A DNA stretch of 48,077 nt, taken from positions 1 through 48,077 of the forward strand of contig JALUNR010000025.1 of assembly GCA_027055005.1 (NCBI GenBank), written 5' to 3'. This document shows, in pieces, positions 10,101-17,759 of the stretch (its first letter is position 1; every line of letters starts with the position of its first letter). Source of the stretch: Campylobacterales bacterium (GTDB taxonomy: Bacteria; Campylobacterota; Campylobacteria; Campylobacterales; QNZT01). The notes below the pieces were generated by a model. It saw nothing but the letters and a program-made list of their open reading frames with translations, ran no database searches and was not told where the DNA came from. Position numbers and translations under genes: made by a program.

Positions 10101-12392
10101 AAATAGAGCATTTGACCAAATACCACTTTGTCTTTTATCTTCATTAACAAATCTCATAAAATTCTTATCTATTCTATGTGCTGTTGCCTTATTGTTTCCA
10201 TGTATATCCAGATACCATACACTTGCCTTATCATAAGGTATAAAATATATTTTATCATCTTTAGGATTTATAGCTATATCAGAAGTTGGAAATTTCCTAT
10301 TTGGATAATTTGTTTTTATAGATTCATAGTTTGTTATTGTTATAGATTTTAACTTTGTAGGTGGATTGGTATTTAAATCAACTCTTTCTATATGAGCATT
10401 TCTATTATATGATAAATAAAGAATACCATTTTTATCGACATCTGCAGCACCATAGTAATTACCAAGTCCACTTATACTATAACTTTCTACAACTCTATAA
10501 TTTGCATCTACTTTTTCTACTTTATGGTTAGCATTATTATAACCCCAAATAAAATTATCTTTAGGATTATATCCAAAACTAAAAATACTGTCATCAGTAT
10601 TTTGTATCTTTTTAAATGGTCCATTTATTTGTACATGATTATCATATACATCTATATCAGATAGATATGTTTTGTTGTTCGTTCCTTTGTCTATACCTAG
10701 AAAAGCTTGAGTGGTACATTCAAAAGGTTTTGGTTGATTTATTGCTTTACACTTATAAAGCCCCAAACCTCCAACTACCAAATCATCACCATATGAACCC
10801 TTTTCATAAGCACTATCTAAAATCCTAAGAGCTATACTTGATGAAGTTGGCTCTATAAGATGAGATATCGCATACCATTTATCACTACTTTGTGAATTAT
10901 CACTACTTGTATTATCTCTTGGAACTTCATAAGGAGAACCAAGGTTATGCCAAGAACTGTCTTTGAAAGAGAGTTGTACTTTTGGATTTGAGGCATCTTG
11001 TACAGTATCTTTGTACAAAGTATTACTAAAGTGTGATACAAATATATACTTGCCAGTAGGATCTAAATTAATGTTTTTTGATTCCCATATAGTCATAGTA
11101 TGACCTAAGTCATTTCCATTGCTATATAGTGCATTTTGAGCCCCCATATCATATCTACTATCACCAGGGAATGGATAAGCTGCTAAAATACTATATACTA
11201 TATTATGTTTTATGATCGATGATGTATCGTTTTTTGAAGAAACTCCATCTTGTGGATATCTATCATTCCCCTGATAGATAGTATCACTCTTCCAAGTTCC
11301 TTTTGATAACCAAGTACCTGCAGGTACATTTGATGGCTCTGCTGTTCTTTCATCAAGTATGTGAAAATCTCCATTTTCAATATAATTTTTAGATGTATCA
11401 AGAGTATAACCAGCAGGACACTCTGCTACTGGTGGAGTTGAGGGATCATAAACATTACCTTTTCCATATATATCTACATTATCTATTTCATGAATATTAC
11501 ATGCTCCTCCAGTGGCAGAAGAAAAAGCCAATCTAAACTTTGTTGGTTTCTTGGTTTGATGATATTTGGGATCCATTGCATCAAATTTACTTATTACTGT
11601 ATGATATGTTCCATCATATTTTCTTTCTAAAGTAATATAAAGATGTTTATCATCACTGCTATCAACTGTTAAACGATATCTACCACTGTAATAACTATCT
11701 AAAACATTATCTTTTAAATTGCCATCTTTATCTATTAATTCTCTAGCTACACTACGAGAAACATGTTTTTTTTTCAATAAACGATATCCTTTTGTAGCAT
11801 CTCCTCTAATACCAATGGAGTTTGGTTCTTCAGTGCCTTCTATATCATCTTTACTATCTGTATGACCGTTGATATCTCTTCTTCCTTCATCATTTGTAAC
11901 ATAATTACCAAATTCATCAATACCTATTCCAAGCCATCCTTTTTGAAAGCCTGTTTCATCCGATGAATTTGCATAGCCAAGAGAACCTCCATTTGCACCA
12001 ACCTTAGGTGTTGCTCCAGCAGAAGAATCAAATAGAACAATACCCAAACCATCTGCTCCCCAAGCACCTGGTGTTCCTGGATCAGCATTGGCACCCTGAT
12101 CATCATCTTCACAGCCACCATATGCATAATAATCAAATTCGAGTACAAATTTATTGTTTTTAGTAGGAAATTCATAATCCAATGTTACACCTGTACTCAA
12201 ATCATGTTGTCGATTTGTTAAACGTAACATTTTGTTTTTATTACCTACAATCTTAGGTTCATAACTATCTTCATCCTTTATTATACGCCATTTATCATCT
12301 AATCCATTATTAAAATTGGTACTATAAACTAAATTATCAGCATATATCATTGTATTTATGATGAAAAAAAGAAGTGTAAGTTTTAAAAACAT
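7200..12392 (-). CDS. Giant secreted surface protein: lectin-like, propeller-like, Calx-beta and MshQ/DUF6701-like domains
   Basis: The 1730-residue protein has a signal peptide (about 1-19, hydrophobic, ending IYADN). Residues 20-315 resemble a legume-lectin-like fold (GGCEDDD, ADGLGIVLFD, GGSLGYA, GWLGIGIDEFGNY). About 324-555 looks like a galactose-binding-type beta-sandwich. About 558-815 has repeated short strands (DIAINPKDDKIYF, ADVDKNGILYLSY), as in DUF6923-like propellers. About 820-1065 has beta-helix-like repeats (ITINGDVTI, IHINGNVVI), and 1070-1180 a Calx-beta motif. From about 1190 to the C-terminus it resembles DUF6701, known from MshQ of MSHA pili. There is no LPXTG or obvious membrane anchor; it ends in Trp. 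It is the last gene downstream of the Bat operon, 61 bases after batD. Domain names are by recognition; function is unproved, adhesion or surface binding being most likely. Confidence 0.75.
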   Translation of the reverse strand: MFLKLTLLFFIINTMIYADNLVYSTNFNNGLDDKWRIIKDEDSYEPKIVGNKNKMLRLTNRQHDLSTGVTLDYEFPTKNNKFVLEFDYYAYGGCEDDDQGANADPGTPGAWGADGLGIVLFDSSAGATPKVGANGGSLGYANSSDETGFQKGWLGIGIDEFGNYVTNDEGRRDINGHTDSKDDIEGTEEPNSIGIRGDATKGYRLLKKKHVSRSVARELIDKDGNLKDNVLDSYYSGRYRLTVDSSDDKHLYITLERKYDGTYHTVISKFDAMDPKYHQTKKPTKFRLAFSSATGGACNIHEIDNVDIYGKGNVYDPSTPPVAECPAGYTLDTSKNYIENGDFHILDERTAEPSNVPAGTWLSKGTWKSDTIYQGNDRYPQDGVSSKNDTSSIIKHNIVYSILAAYPFPGDSRYDMGAQNALYSNGNDLGHTMTIWESKNINLDPTGKYIFVSHFSNTLYKDTVQDASNPKVQLSFKDSSWHNLGSPYEVPRDNTSSDNSQSSDKWYAISHLIEPTSSSIALRILDSAYEKGSYGDDLVVGGLGLYKCKAINQPKPFECTTQAFLGIDKGTNNKTYLSDIDVYDNHVQINGPFKKIQNTDDSIFSFGYNPKDNFIWGYNNANHKVEKVDANYRVVESYSISGLGNYYGAADVDKNGILYLSYNRNAHIERVDLNTNPPTKLKSITITNYESIKTNYPNRKFPTSDIAINPKDDKIYFIPYDKASVWYLDIHGNNKATAHRIDKNFMRFVNEDKRQSGIWSNALFFDAEGSLYVNSYKAHPGFYLYKIDIRNKKVVDARRLDQKINDQLSNADGARCALASGGDSTPPTGECQSTFPGAVSSTYDEVQINQNTKIDGTTNHTITTKVLKVNDGVECDNAPCVKSNTLASKMDFNLDLGNGSDGDKILDNDSYLTISSNKEYKKFQTGKNNDITINGDVTIKSQSDFYINSNSKIHINGNVVIYADKFDSNQEGVFYVNGSLKIYTNTFYLNSGNNMQHIPSADKFVVFAKKIIDINSHVDFKGIFYSDGDIQINDHTKITGALTANYIDINNESIINYDGNAVNNFCNPTTKKIKITAPKNIDIVEGNSGTKSISIKLTADGTIPSDVSFDYTLSDGTAKINTDYQSGGKIDFSDNTINIPNIIIGDKKVESDEYFYITLLSSDDKIVFTNNKIKVHIINDDIKFLITDCPEHCNNKIKTKIVKKNFISYIYSVDESGNLKNNDIAKDVFIRIIDNSTGKTITNWQSLDIYNKKSTFKTLVSTYANKNAKIELKWTNTKTNKTEYQTSIDNFAIRPKQFKITLPTSFQKAGDDFNFKVEAIDFNNNPSNGYSEVKNTSFTITPKDEKSPSCLTGRLTLSTNNFTNGTLNDTHAKYNNVGKVDITVEEKLGSEFAKVDTGDTPKSQRLIPKDTKTITFVPKKFTINPSLSDATSNITFYANNPSSMGANLAVNISATDGSGNVLSNYTNNCYAKDTKLTIFYTNSNTKDRQTFVSNKHIVSQDASKFVISVNKSSYNNGKTTKNIKLNLSRNNKIAKEPNILSISKIKADDGSTSNIKNINPNITAHFYYGRAHAPSPQSVVGKVLNAKLYYEIYCKTCDKTKFLLANGKASIDSVYWYILPSSVYNNFGAGVCDYNSPNALYGATATHPASDEATIHITVSKVPHNDRISYIPNQTYLQYNRFSTIPYPSNIKHFFNVEFTSSGGVWAGEGLKGKTVDTDISKIKNQSLEW

Positions 12393-12402
12393 ATTTTGCC
12401 TT

Positions 12403-12426
12403 TATAGAGATTTTACTATCTCTATA
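12403..12426 (-). promoter_or_regulatory. Hairpin abutting the ribosome-binding site of the giant surface protein
   Basis: A perfect 9-base inverted repeat, TATAGAGAT / ATCTCTATA, with a 6-base loop lies between batD and the giant gene. On the transcribed strand its 3' arm ends exactly where the Shine-Dalgarno AAAGG begins (12403-12399), 6 bases before the ATG. There is no T tract, so it is not an intrinsic terminator. It could be an operator, an RNA-processing or stabilising stem that separates expression of this gene from the Bat genes, or a control on ribosome access. Confidence 0.5.
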
Positions 12427-12453
12427 TCGGCAGAATTTGTTGGTAATATAGTT

Positions 12454-13962
12454 TTAATCTTCCAAAATATCTAAAATTTCATTTTTATCTATTTCATTTT
12501 TTGTATTTTTATATATATTTTCTTCTATTTTTTCTAAGATAGATTTTATTTTATTATTACTTGCATAGGGAAGTAGTAAATTATAAAGTTCTTTATCATT
12601 TTTTGCTTTAAAGATTTTACTCTCTAGTGGTTTTTCTTTTTTTTGTATTTTTGTATTTTTTAGTTTAAAAACTATAAAACTAAATACCACACCACTCAAA
12701 ACTCCTAAAATATAAAATATTATATTTTTTTGATTAGAGTTTTTATATATAACTTTTGTTCTTTCTTTTATGATGGGTGTGTTTTTTTTAGAGGTTATTA
12801 TTTTAGGAGTATCTTTTAGATTTGTTTTAGAAGTTGATTTTACTTTTATGTGTATAGGTTTTGTTTTTATAGTAATTGGTTTTTTTTGATACTTATTGTA
12901 ATAAGTAAAAGAAATAGAAGGAATAGTATAACTTTTATCAGCTATTATGGCTACTTTTTGAGAAAACTCTCCATAATAATTTCCCTCTTTTAGATAAGTT
13001 TTTACTTTTGGTTCATCTGAGTATATAACAGCATCAGGGATAGAGATAGAAAACTTTTTGATATCATCTGCATTTCCTTCACCTAAAATTTTTATAGTTA
13101 GATTCAGAGGTTTATTTGCATCGACTTCTCTTTTATCAACACTAGCAGACATTTTAAAATCCCCATATACTTCTAAACCATTTGGGAGTGGATCAACTTT
13201 GATTTTTAAACCATTTGAAAAGAGTTTTTTATATTTCATAGTTTGAAAAAATGAATCAAACATAGGATCATCAAATCCTCCAAGTCCTCCCATCTTTTGT
13301 TTTACCACAATTCCTATATTTGCTTTCAAAGGATTTATAGTAAAATCCCCACTTTTTTGAGCAAATAAAAGATAAGTTTGCTCTACAATATCATAATTTC
13401 CATCAATATATTCATTTTCTTTTCCTACTTTTTTTATCCAAAAGTTACTATTTTTAAACTCATCTATATATAGTTTACTAACAGGTGCATCTACTCTTTT
13501 TTTAAAAATAACTTTAATAGTTGCACTTTCACCAATTTTTAAATGAGTTTTATCACTCTTTAATATAAGTTGATAATCTTTTGTACTACTATTTGTACTT
13601 ACTTTTGTAGGGTCTAATAACTTTATCTTTTTAGGGGTTGTCCACTCATCTTTATCATCAACTTTAACTTTTAGTTTTGGTATCGTAAAAGAGTGGGTTG
13701 GAACTATCGTGTAAGTTTTAGTTTGTGAGTTTGTTATATTGCCATTTATGATAGTAGTACTTGAACCATTGGCAATACCTACTATATTAAATCCAGCAAT
13801 TTCATCAATATTTGGAAAAACTATATCTTTACCACTTGCTGTAATAGTTATATTTAAACTATCACCAGGGTAAAGAGCTATTTTATCTGTTTTTAAAGTT
13901 ACATTTGCAAATAAATTTATATTTATAATTAATAGTAATATACTACCAAGGATTTTCTTCAT
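12454..13962 (-). CDS. batD: BatD-family protein
   Basis: Membrane-anchored periplasmic protein of the Bat (Bacteroides aerotolerance) system. The 502 residues start with a signal peptide (MKKILGSILLLIININLFA), followed by repeated immunoglobulin-like beta-sandwiches typical of BatD: YPGDSLNITITASG and FPNIDEIAGFNIVG in the first, and IGESATIKVIFKKRVDAPVSKL and NGLEVYGDFKMSASVDKREVDANKPLNLTI later. A single membrane segment lies near residues 427-446 (FYILGVLSGVVFSFIVF), with a charged cytoplasmic tail of about 55 residues. Its start overlaps the preceding TPR gene by 20 bases. Precise biochemical function of BatD is not established in the literature I know; it is thought to work with BatA/BatB. 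Confidence 0.88.
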   Translation of the reverse strand: MKKILGSILLLIININLFANVTLKTDKIALYPGDSLNITITASGKDIVFPNIDEIAGFNIVGIANGSSTTIINGNITNSQTKTYTIVPTHSFTIPKLKVKVDDKDEWTTPKKIKLLDPTKVSTNSSTKDYQLILKSDKTHLKIGESATIKVIFKKRVDAPVSKLYIDEFKNSNFWIKKVGKENEYIDGNYDIVEQTYLLFAQKSGDFTINPLKANIGIVVKQKMGGLGGFDDPMFDSFFQTMKYKKLFSNGLKIKVDPLPNGLEVYGDFKMSASVDKREVDANKPLNLTIKILGEGNADDIKKFSISIPDAVIYSDEPKVKTYLKEGNYYGEFSQKVAIIADKSYTIPSISFTYYNKYQKKPITIKTKPIHIKVKSTSKTNLKDTPKIITSKKNTPIIKERTKVIYKNSNQKNIIFYILGVLSGVVFSFIVFKLKNTKIQKKEKPLESKIFKAKNDKELYNLLLPYASNNKIKSILEKIEENIYKNTKNEIDKNEILDILED

Positions 13963-14722
13963 TGTTTGCTCCTTTATTTTGTTTATTTAGTGGTAAAAGT
14001 AGAGTATTTACTCCTCTTTTATTTAGCATTTTTAAATATTTTCTCTCTTGCATATCTGAGAGAGGTTTTTGTTTTTGTAGTTTATTAAATTGTCTTTGTT
14101 CTTTTTTGTTCTTACTATTTTTATCCTTTTTCTTATCTTTCTTATCTTTCTTATCTTTAGATTGTTGTTTATTATTCTTTTTATTTTGATTATTTTTATT
14201 GTCTTTTTTGTCCTTTTTGTTTTGATTATTTTTATTGTTCTTGTTTTGATCCTTGTTTTGTTTCTTGTTTTGTTTCTTGTTTTGTTTCTTGTTTTGTTTC
14301 TTGTTTTGTTTCTTGTTTTGTTTCTTGTTTTTCTTTTTTAAAAGCTCAAGATTATACTTTGTATCTGGATCTTTTTCGATTTTTAAAGCTTTTTCATAAG
14401 CATTTATTGCTTTTTTTATATCTCCATTTTCGGCATAAGCATTTCCTAAATTATGAAGTTTTTTAAACTCTAACTTTTTATCTTTGATATTTTTATAAAG
14501 CTTTATTGCTTTTTTAAAATCTCCCTTTTTATAGTAAGAGTTTGCCAAGTCATACTTTGCTTCATCTCCACTTAGTTTGCTATACTCTCTAATCGCTTTT
14601 TGATAGTTTTTATTTTCGTATGCTTTGTTTGCACTTTTTATTTGCCAAAAGTCCAAAACACCAGCATTTAAAAATGATAAAAAAATTAAAAATATAAAAA
14701 TTATTCTCATGATTTTCTCCAA
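13943..14722 (-). CDS. BatC-like TPR protein with a Lys/Asn/Gln-rich repeat tail
   Basis: The 259-residue protein has a signal peptide (about 1-20, FIFLIFLSFLNAG) followed by three TPR-like helix pairs (AYENKNYQKAIREYSKL, YYKKGDFKKAIKLYKNI, AYAENGDIKKAINAYEKAL), the usual core of BatC/BatE proteins. From about residue 130 it becomes extremely rich in Lys, Asn and Gln, including six perfect KKQN repeats and related KDKKDKKDKK stretches, then a short C-terminal segment (PLSDMQERKYLKMLNKRG) that resembles the conserved end of vWA/TPR Bat proteins. The tail is probably disordered, strongly basic and periplasmic, where it could bind peptidoglycan, lipopolysaccharide or nucleic acid. It lies between batB and batD, overlapping each. 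Confidence 0.8.
   Translation of the reverse strand: MEKIMRIIFIFLIFLSFLNAGVLDFWQIKSANKAYENKNYQKAIREYSKLSGDEAKYDLANSYYKKGDFKKAIKLYKNIKDKKLEFKKLHNLGNAYAENGDIKKAINAYEKALKIEKDPDTKYNLELLKKKNKKQNKKQNKKQNKKQNKKQNKKQNKDQNKNNKNNQNKKDKKDNKNNQNKKNNKQQSKDKKDKKDKKKDKNSKNKKEQRQFNKLQKQKPLSDMQERKYLKMLNKRGVNTLLLPLNKQNKGANNEENPW
14252..14323 (-). repeat. 12-base tandem repeat, six perfect copies, coding for KKQN
   Basis: On the plus strand the unit CTTGTTTTGTTT is repeated six times without a mismatch (14252-14263, 14264-14275, 14276-14287, 14288-14299, 14300-14311, 14312-14323), with a partial copy after it and a related unit before it. The unit length is a multiple of three, so gain or loss of copies by slippage changes the length of the BatC-like tail by four residues without a frameshift. 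Perfect identity between copies implies recent expansion or homogenisation. Confidence 0.95.
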
Positions 14723-15669
14723 TTTATTGAGAAATTAGCCATAAAAAATAGTAAAATACTTAACAATAATGGAATATAAAAAATCTCACGATTGTTTTTT
14801 ATAACTTTCTCTTTTTTAGTAGCTAAATTCTTAAAGTTTTCATTCATAATATTTACTAAACTTTTTATGTCATTGTTTTTCAAACTATACTCTTCATAAG
14901 CACCACCACTTTTAAGGGCAAGATTTTTTATTGCAGGGTTTAGTTTTACTACAACGATATCTCCATTTTTATCTTTTAACACTCCATTTTCTGTCTTTAT
15001 AACTCCTCCTTTTTTTGTAGCTATGGTATAAATATAGACTTTTATATTGTGTGTTTTTGCAAAAGCTATTTCATTAGAATAATCTTTTTTATCACCACCA
15101 TCAGTAAATAAAATAACTGCTTTTTTAGGTGAGTTTTTAAGTATTGAATTTGCTGATTTTAAAAAATTTAAGATATTTGTTCCTTTTAATGAGATATATC
15201 CTGTTTGCATATTTTTTACTAAAAATTTCAAGCTCTCATAATCTGTTGTTGGAGGAGCTATCAAAAAAGCTTGTGAAGTAAATCCCAAAACTCCAACCTT
15301 TTGAGTTTTTAAGTCTTTTAAAAATTGATAAAACTTTTGTTTTGCAAAGGAGAGTCTATTTGGATATATATCATTACAAAGCATAGAATTAGATATATCA
15401 AATCCTACTATAACATCAAAACTTTTTGTATTTACTTTTATCTCTTTTCCTTTTATATATGGACGAGAGAGAGCTAAAAGAGCAAATATCAAGCTAAAAG
15501 CTAAAAAATACTCTTTATAAATACTAAATTTTTCAAATCCAATAGGTGCAATACTCTTTAAAACTCTTTTTGAAAAAATATTTTGATTAAAACTATACTT
15601 TTTTACAAAGAAAAAGAGTATAAAAGCAAATGGTATAAATAACAGTATCTCTTTATAATAAAAATTCAT
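14707..15669 (-). CDS. batB: BatB: von Willebrand factor A domain membrane protein
   Basis: The 320-residue protein has two N-terminal membrane segments (about 7-24 and 52-68), a vWA domain (about 85-280) with MIDAS motif DISNSM, the conserved Thr loop (SLKGTNI) and LFTDGGDKKD, and a C-terminal membrane segment (IPLLLSILLFFMANF). This is the layout of BatA/BatB proteins, in which the vWA domain lies in the periplasm and binds a divalent metal and a partner protein. It overlaps the neighbouring batA stop by 4 bases and the TPR gene start by 16, so translation is coupled. Within the operon it is distinguished from BatA by order and by the association with the TPR gene. Confidence 0.88.
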   Translation of the reverse strand: MNFYYKEILLFIPFAFILFFFVKKYSFNQNIFSKRVLKSIAPIGFEKFSIYKEYFLAFSLIFALLALSRPYIKGKEIKVNTKSFDVIVGFDISNSMLCNDIYPNRLSFAKQKFYQFLKDLKTQKVGVLGFTSQAFLIAPPTTDYESLKFLVKNMQTGYISLKGTNILNFLKSANSILKNSPKKAVILFTDGGDKKDYSNEIAFAKTHNIKVYIYTIATKKGGVIKTENGVLKDKNGDIVVVKLNPAIKNLALKSGGAYEEYSLKNNDIKSLVNIMNENFKNLATKKEKVIKNNREIFYIPLLLSILLFFMANFSINWRKS

Positions 15670-16544
15670 CTTTTATTCCTTAAATAAAAAAGTAGTAAAA
15701 GTAAAAGCAGGGCAAAAGCTAATGGATAAGTAAAATAGTAAGTTTTCAAAGTATATTTATCTGTTTTTATTTCACTTTTTTCTAAAGAGTTTATAGTGTT
15801 ATAAATAGTTTTTAATCTTGCTACACTATCTGCTTCAAAAAATTTTCCACCAGTTTGTTTTGCAATAGCTTTTAAAACATAAGGATTATAATCTCCTCTT
15901 TGTCCTATTCCAATCGTATAAACTTTAACACCATATTTCTTAGCTCTCTCTACTGCTATTTTTAAAGGTATTGTATTTGCATTATCCATTCCATCTGTCA
16001 ATAGTATAGCTATTTTATTTTTTGCATGACTAGTTTTAAAAATATTTGTACTAAGAAATAAAGCTTCATAAAGAGCTGTTTTTGTTGTTCCTGCTATTCC
16101 AACTTCTATTTTATCAAGTAACTGTGAAATAGCTTTTTTATCATAAGTTAAAGGTACTGCAACATAAGCAAAATCAGCAAATATAGATAAAGCTATCTTA
16201 TCAGATTTTCTTTTTTTCAAAAAGTCTTTTACTATATTTCTTACTATATCAAACTTTCCATTTTCTCTCATAGAACCACTCACATCCATAATAAGTGATA
16301 TTTCATAGCCTTTATTGTTATTTATTACTAATTGATTTTCTTTTATGGGAGAGGCTAGGGCGATGCTTAAAAGTGTTATAATTAAAACTTTTAAAAGTAG
16401 TGATAAAATACTCTCTTTTTTAGTCACTTTTTGCAAAAAATTTATACCACTAAAATATAAAGATGGTTTTTTTGCTTTACAAAACTTTAAACAGATAAGA
16501 AAAAGTATAGGTAAAATCAAAGCTATGGGGTATTGAAATATCAT
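15666..16544 (-). CDS. batA: BatA: von Willebrand factor A domain membrane protein
   Basis: The 292-residue protein has N-terminal hydrophobic segments (about 3-20 and 49-66), a vWA domain with a complete MIDAS (DVSGSMREN near residue 89, TKTALYEAL, LLTDGMDNANT) and a C-terminal membrane helix (YPLAFALLLLLLLFYL). This is the classic BatA arrangement. It sits between the small membrane protein gene and batB with 4-base overlaps on both sides. vWA proteins coupled to MoxR ATPases are generally involved in assembly or maturation of other proteins, often metal-containing ones; the client here is unknown. Confidence 0.9.
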   Translation of the reverse strand: MIFQYPIALILPILFLICLKFCKAKKPSLYFSGINFLQKVTKKESILSLLLKVLIITLLSIALASPIKENQLVINNNKGYEISLIMDVSGSMRENGKFDIVRNIVKDFLKKRKSDKIALSIFADFAYVAVPLTYDKKAISQLLDKIEVGIAGTTKTALYEALFLSTNIFKTSHAKNKIAILLTDGMDNANTIPLKIAVERAKKYGVKVYTIGIGQRGDYNPYVLKAIAKQTGGKFFEADSVARLKTIYNTINSLEKSEIKTDKYTLKTYYFTYPLAFALLLLLLLFYLRNKR

Positions 16545-16912
16545 TTTATCCCTCCTATAACTTTTTTTATCTCTTTTTTTAACTCTTCACTCATTTTTGG
16601 AGTATCTTTTTTATATTTATAACTTTCTAGTTTTGAAACTATTTCTTTATATTTTTTTGCATCTAAAAATTCACTTGCTTTTGTACTAAAAGTATAAGCT
16701 ACTTCTTTATCATTTGAAAAATCAATATTTTTTAACTCTTGTAAATCCAACTCTCTTTGAGTTAGTTTTTTTCTTCTTTTCCTTTTTGGTTTTAAAAGCA
16801 GATAAAGTAAAATTAAAATTATCAAAATAACAAATAAAATGACACTAAAAATAATAAGTGAATTATCAGGGATATCCACAATCGGTTTTATATCTTTTAA
16901 TCCTTTTATCAT
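16541..16912 (-). CDS. Small single-pass membrane protein of the Bat operon (DUF4381-like)
   Basis: A 123-residue protein with one strong membrane helix (about 18-41, LIIFSVILFVILIILILLYL) followed by a very basic stop-transfer stretch (KPKRKRRKK) and a helical cytoplasmic domain. Position between the DUF58 protein and BatA and the one-helix layout match the DUF4381 proteins commonly found in MoxR-Bat operons, though sequence similarity is too low for me to name the family firmly. It overlaps both neighbours by 4 bases, so it is very likely coexpressed and may bridge the cytoplasmic MoxR/DUF58 proteins and the membrane vWA proteins. Confidence 0.7.
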   Translation of the reverse strand: MIKGLKDIKPIVDIPDNSLIIFSVILFVILIILILLYLLLKPKRKRRKKLTQRELDLQELKNIDFSNDKEVAYTFSTKASEFLDAKKYKEIVSKLESYKYKKDTPKMSEELKKEIKKVIGGIK

Positions 16913-17739
16913 TTAAATATTTCCTTTAGTTTGATATAAACATCATCATCTGTAAAAATCTTTTTATACTCAATTTTGTTTTTTATAAATTCTTCTTTCA
17001 ACTTTTCATCATGTTCTTTTAAAAGTTTGTTATATTTTTGTTTTATAGTAGAGTTTATATGAAAATCTTGTGATTTATTAGTGCCAAAATTTTTTAGAGA
17101 TATATCACCACTGAAAGTTAGATTTTCTTCCAATCTATCTCTTACGATTATTGAATAAACTTGATGTTTTTTATGAAGAAGTGAAAAATTTGGTAGAGTC
17201 AAAAAATCTCCAACTAGTATCACAATATGACCTCTTTTATATTTTTGATTTATAAAATGGCATAATCTTTCATAATCGATATCTTTACTTTTTTGTGTAA
17301 CATTATATTTGTATATATTTTCTACTATTGCATCTATTTGATTTATTTTCTTTGGTGGAGTAAACTCTTCTTTTAAAGTATTATCAAAAACAATACTTTT
17401 AGTAATATCATGATTTTTGACTCCACTAAAAAGTAAATATGCAAAAACTTCACTTACTACATCTTGCTTAAACCTAAGTGAACCAAACTTCATAGTAGCA
17501 CAGCCAAGATATACCAAAGAGATATTTAATCTTTTATATTCATCATAAGTATTTACTAAAATCTCTCCACTTTTTGCAGTAGCTTTCCAGTTAATAGCCC
17601 TTACATCATCTCCCCACTCATAAGACTTGATATCTCTTAACTCCATCCCATCGCCTTTTAGACGAGTAAGATTTTCTCCACTTAGATTTGAAAAAACTTG
17701 CTTTTTTGCTTTTAAAAGTATCTTTTGTAACTCTTGCAT
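16909..17739 (-). CDS. DUF58 domain protein of the MoxR-Bat operon
   Basis: A 276-residue cytoplasmic protein with no membrane segment. The diagnostic DUF58 block is DIKSYEWGDDVRAINWKATAKSGEILVNTYDEY (residues about 37-69, key residues Gly-Asp-Asp, Arg and Trp), following an N-terminal amphipathic helix with SGENLTRLKGDG. The C-terminal half looks like a reduced vWA-type fold (GHIVILVGDFLTLPNF) as in many DUF58 proteins. The start is 20 bases after the MoxR stop, and it overlaps the next gene by 4 bases. DUF58 proteins accompany MoxR ATPases almost universally but their biochemical role is not settled. Confidence 0.9.
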   Translation of the reverse strand: MQELQKILLKAKKQVFSNLSGENLTRLKGDGMELRDIKSYEWGDDVRAINWKATAKSGEILVNTYDEYKRLNISLVYLGCATMKFGSLRFKQDVVSEVFAYLLFSGVKNHDITKSIVFDNTLKEEFTPPKKINQIDAIVENIYKYNVTQKSKDIDYERLCHFINQKYKRGHIVILVGDFLTLPNFSLLHKKHQVYSIIVRDRLEENLTFSGDISLKNFGTNKSQDFHINSTIKQKYNKLLKEHDEKLKEEFIKNKIEYKKIFTDDDVYIKLKEIFK

Positions 17740-17759
17740 AGTGTCTTCCTTCGATACTC

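Noticed and set aside
14252..14323. Direct repeats considered as a CRISPR array
   Set aside because: Units are 12 bases, adjacent without spacers and in frame within a coding sequence; no cas genes are present.
13962..14341. Plus-strand open frames of 75 and 83 codons made almost only of Leu, Phe, Ile and Val
   Set aside because: They are the antisense of the Lys/Asn/Gln repeat region of the BatC-like gene; the composition is a mirror effect and no ribosome-binding site is present.
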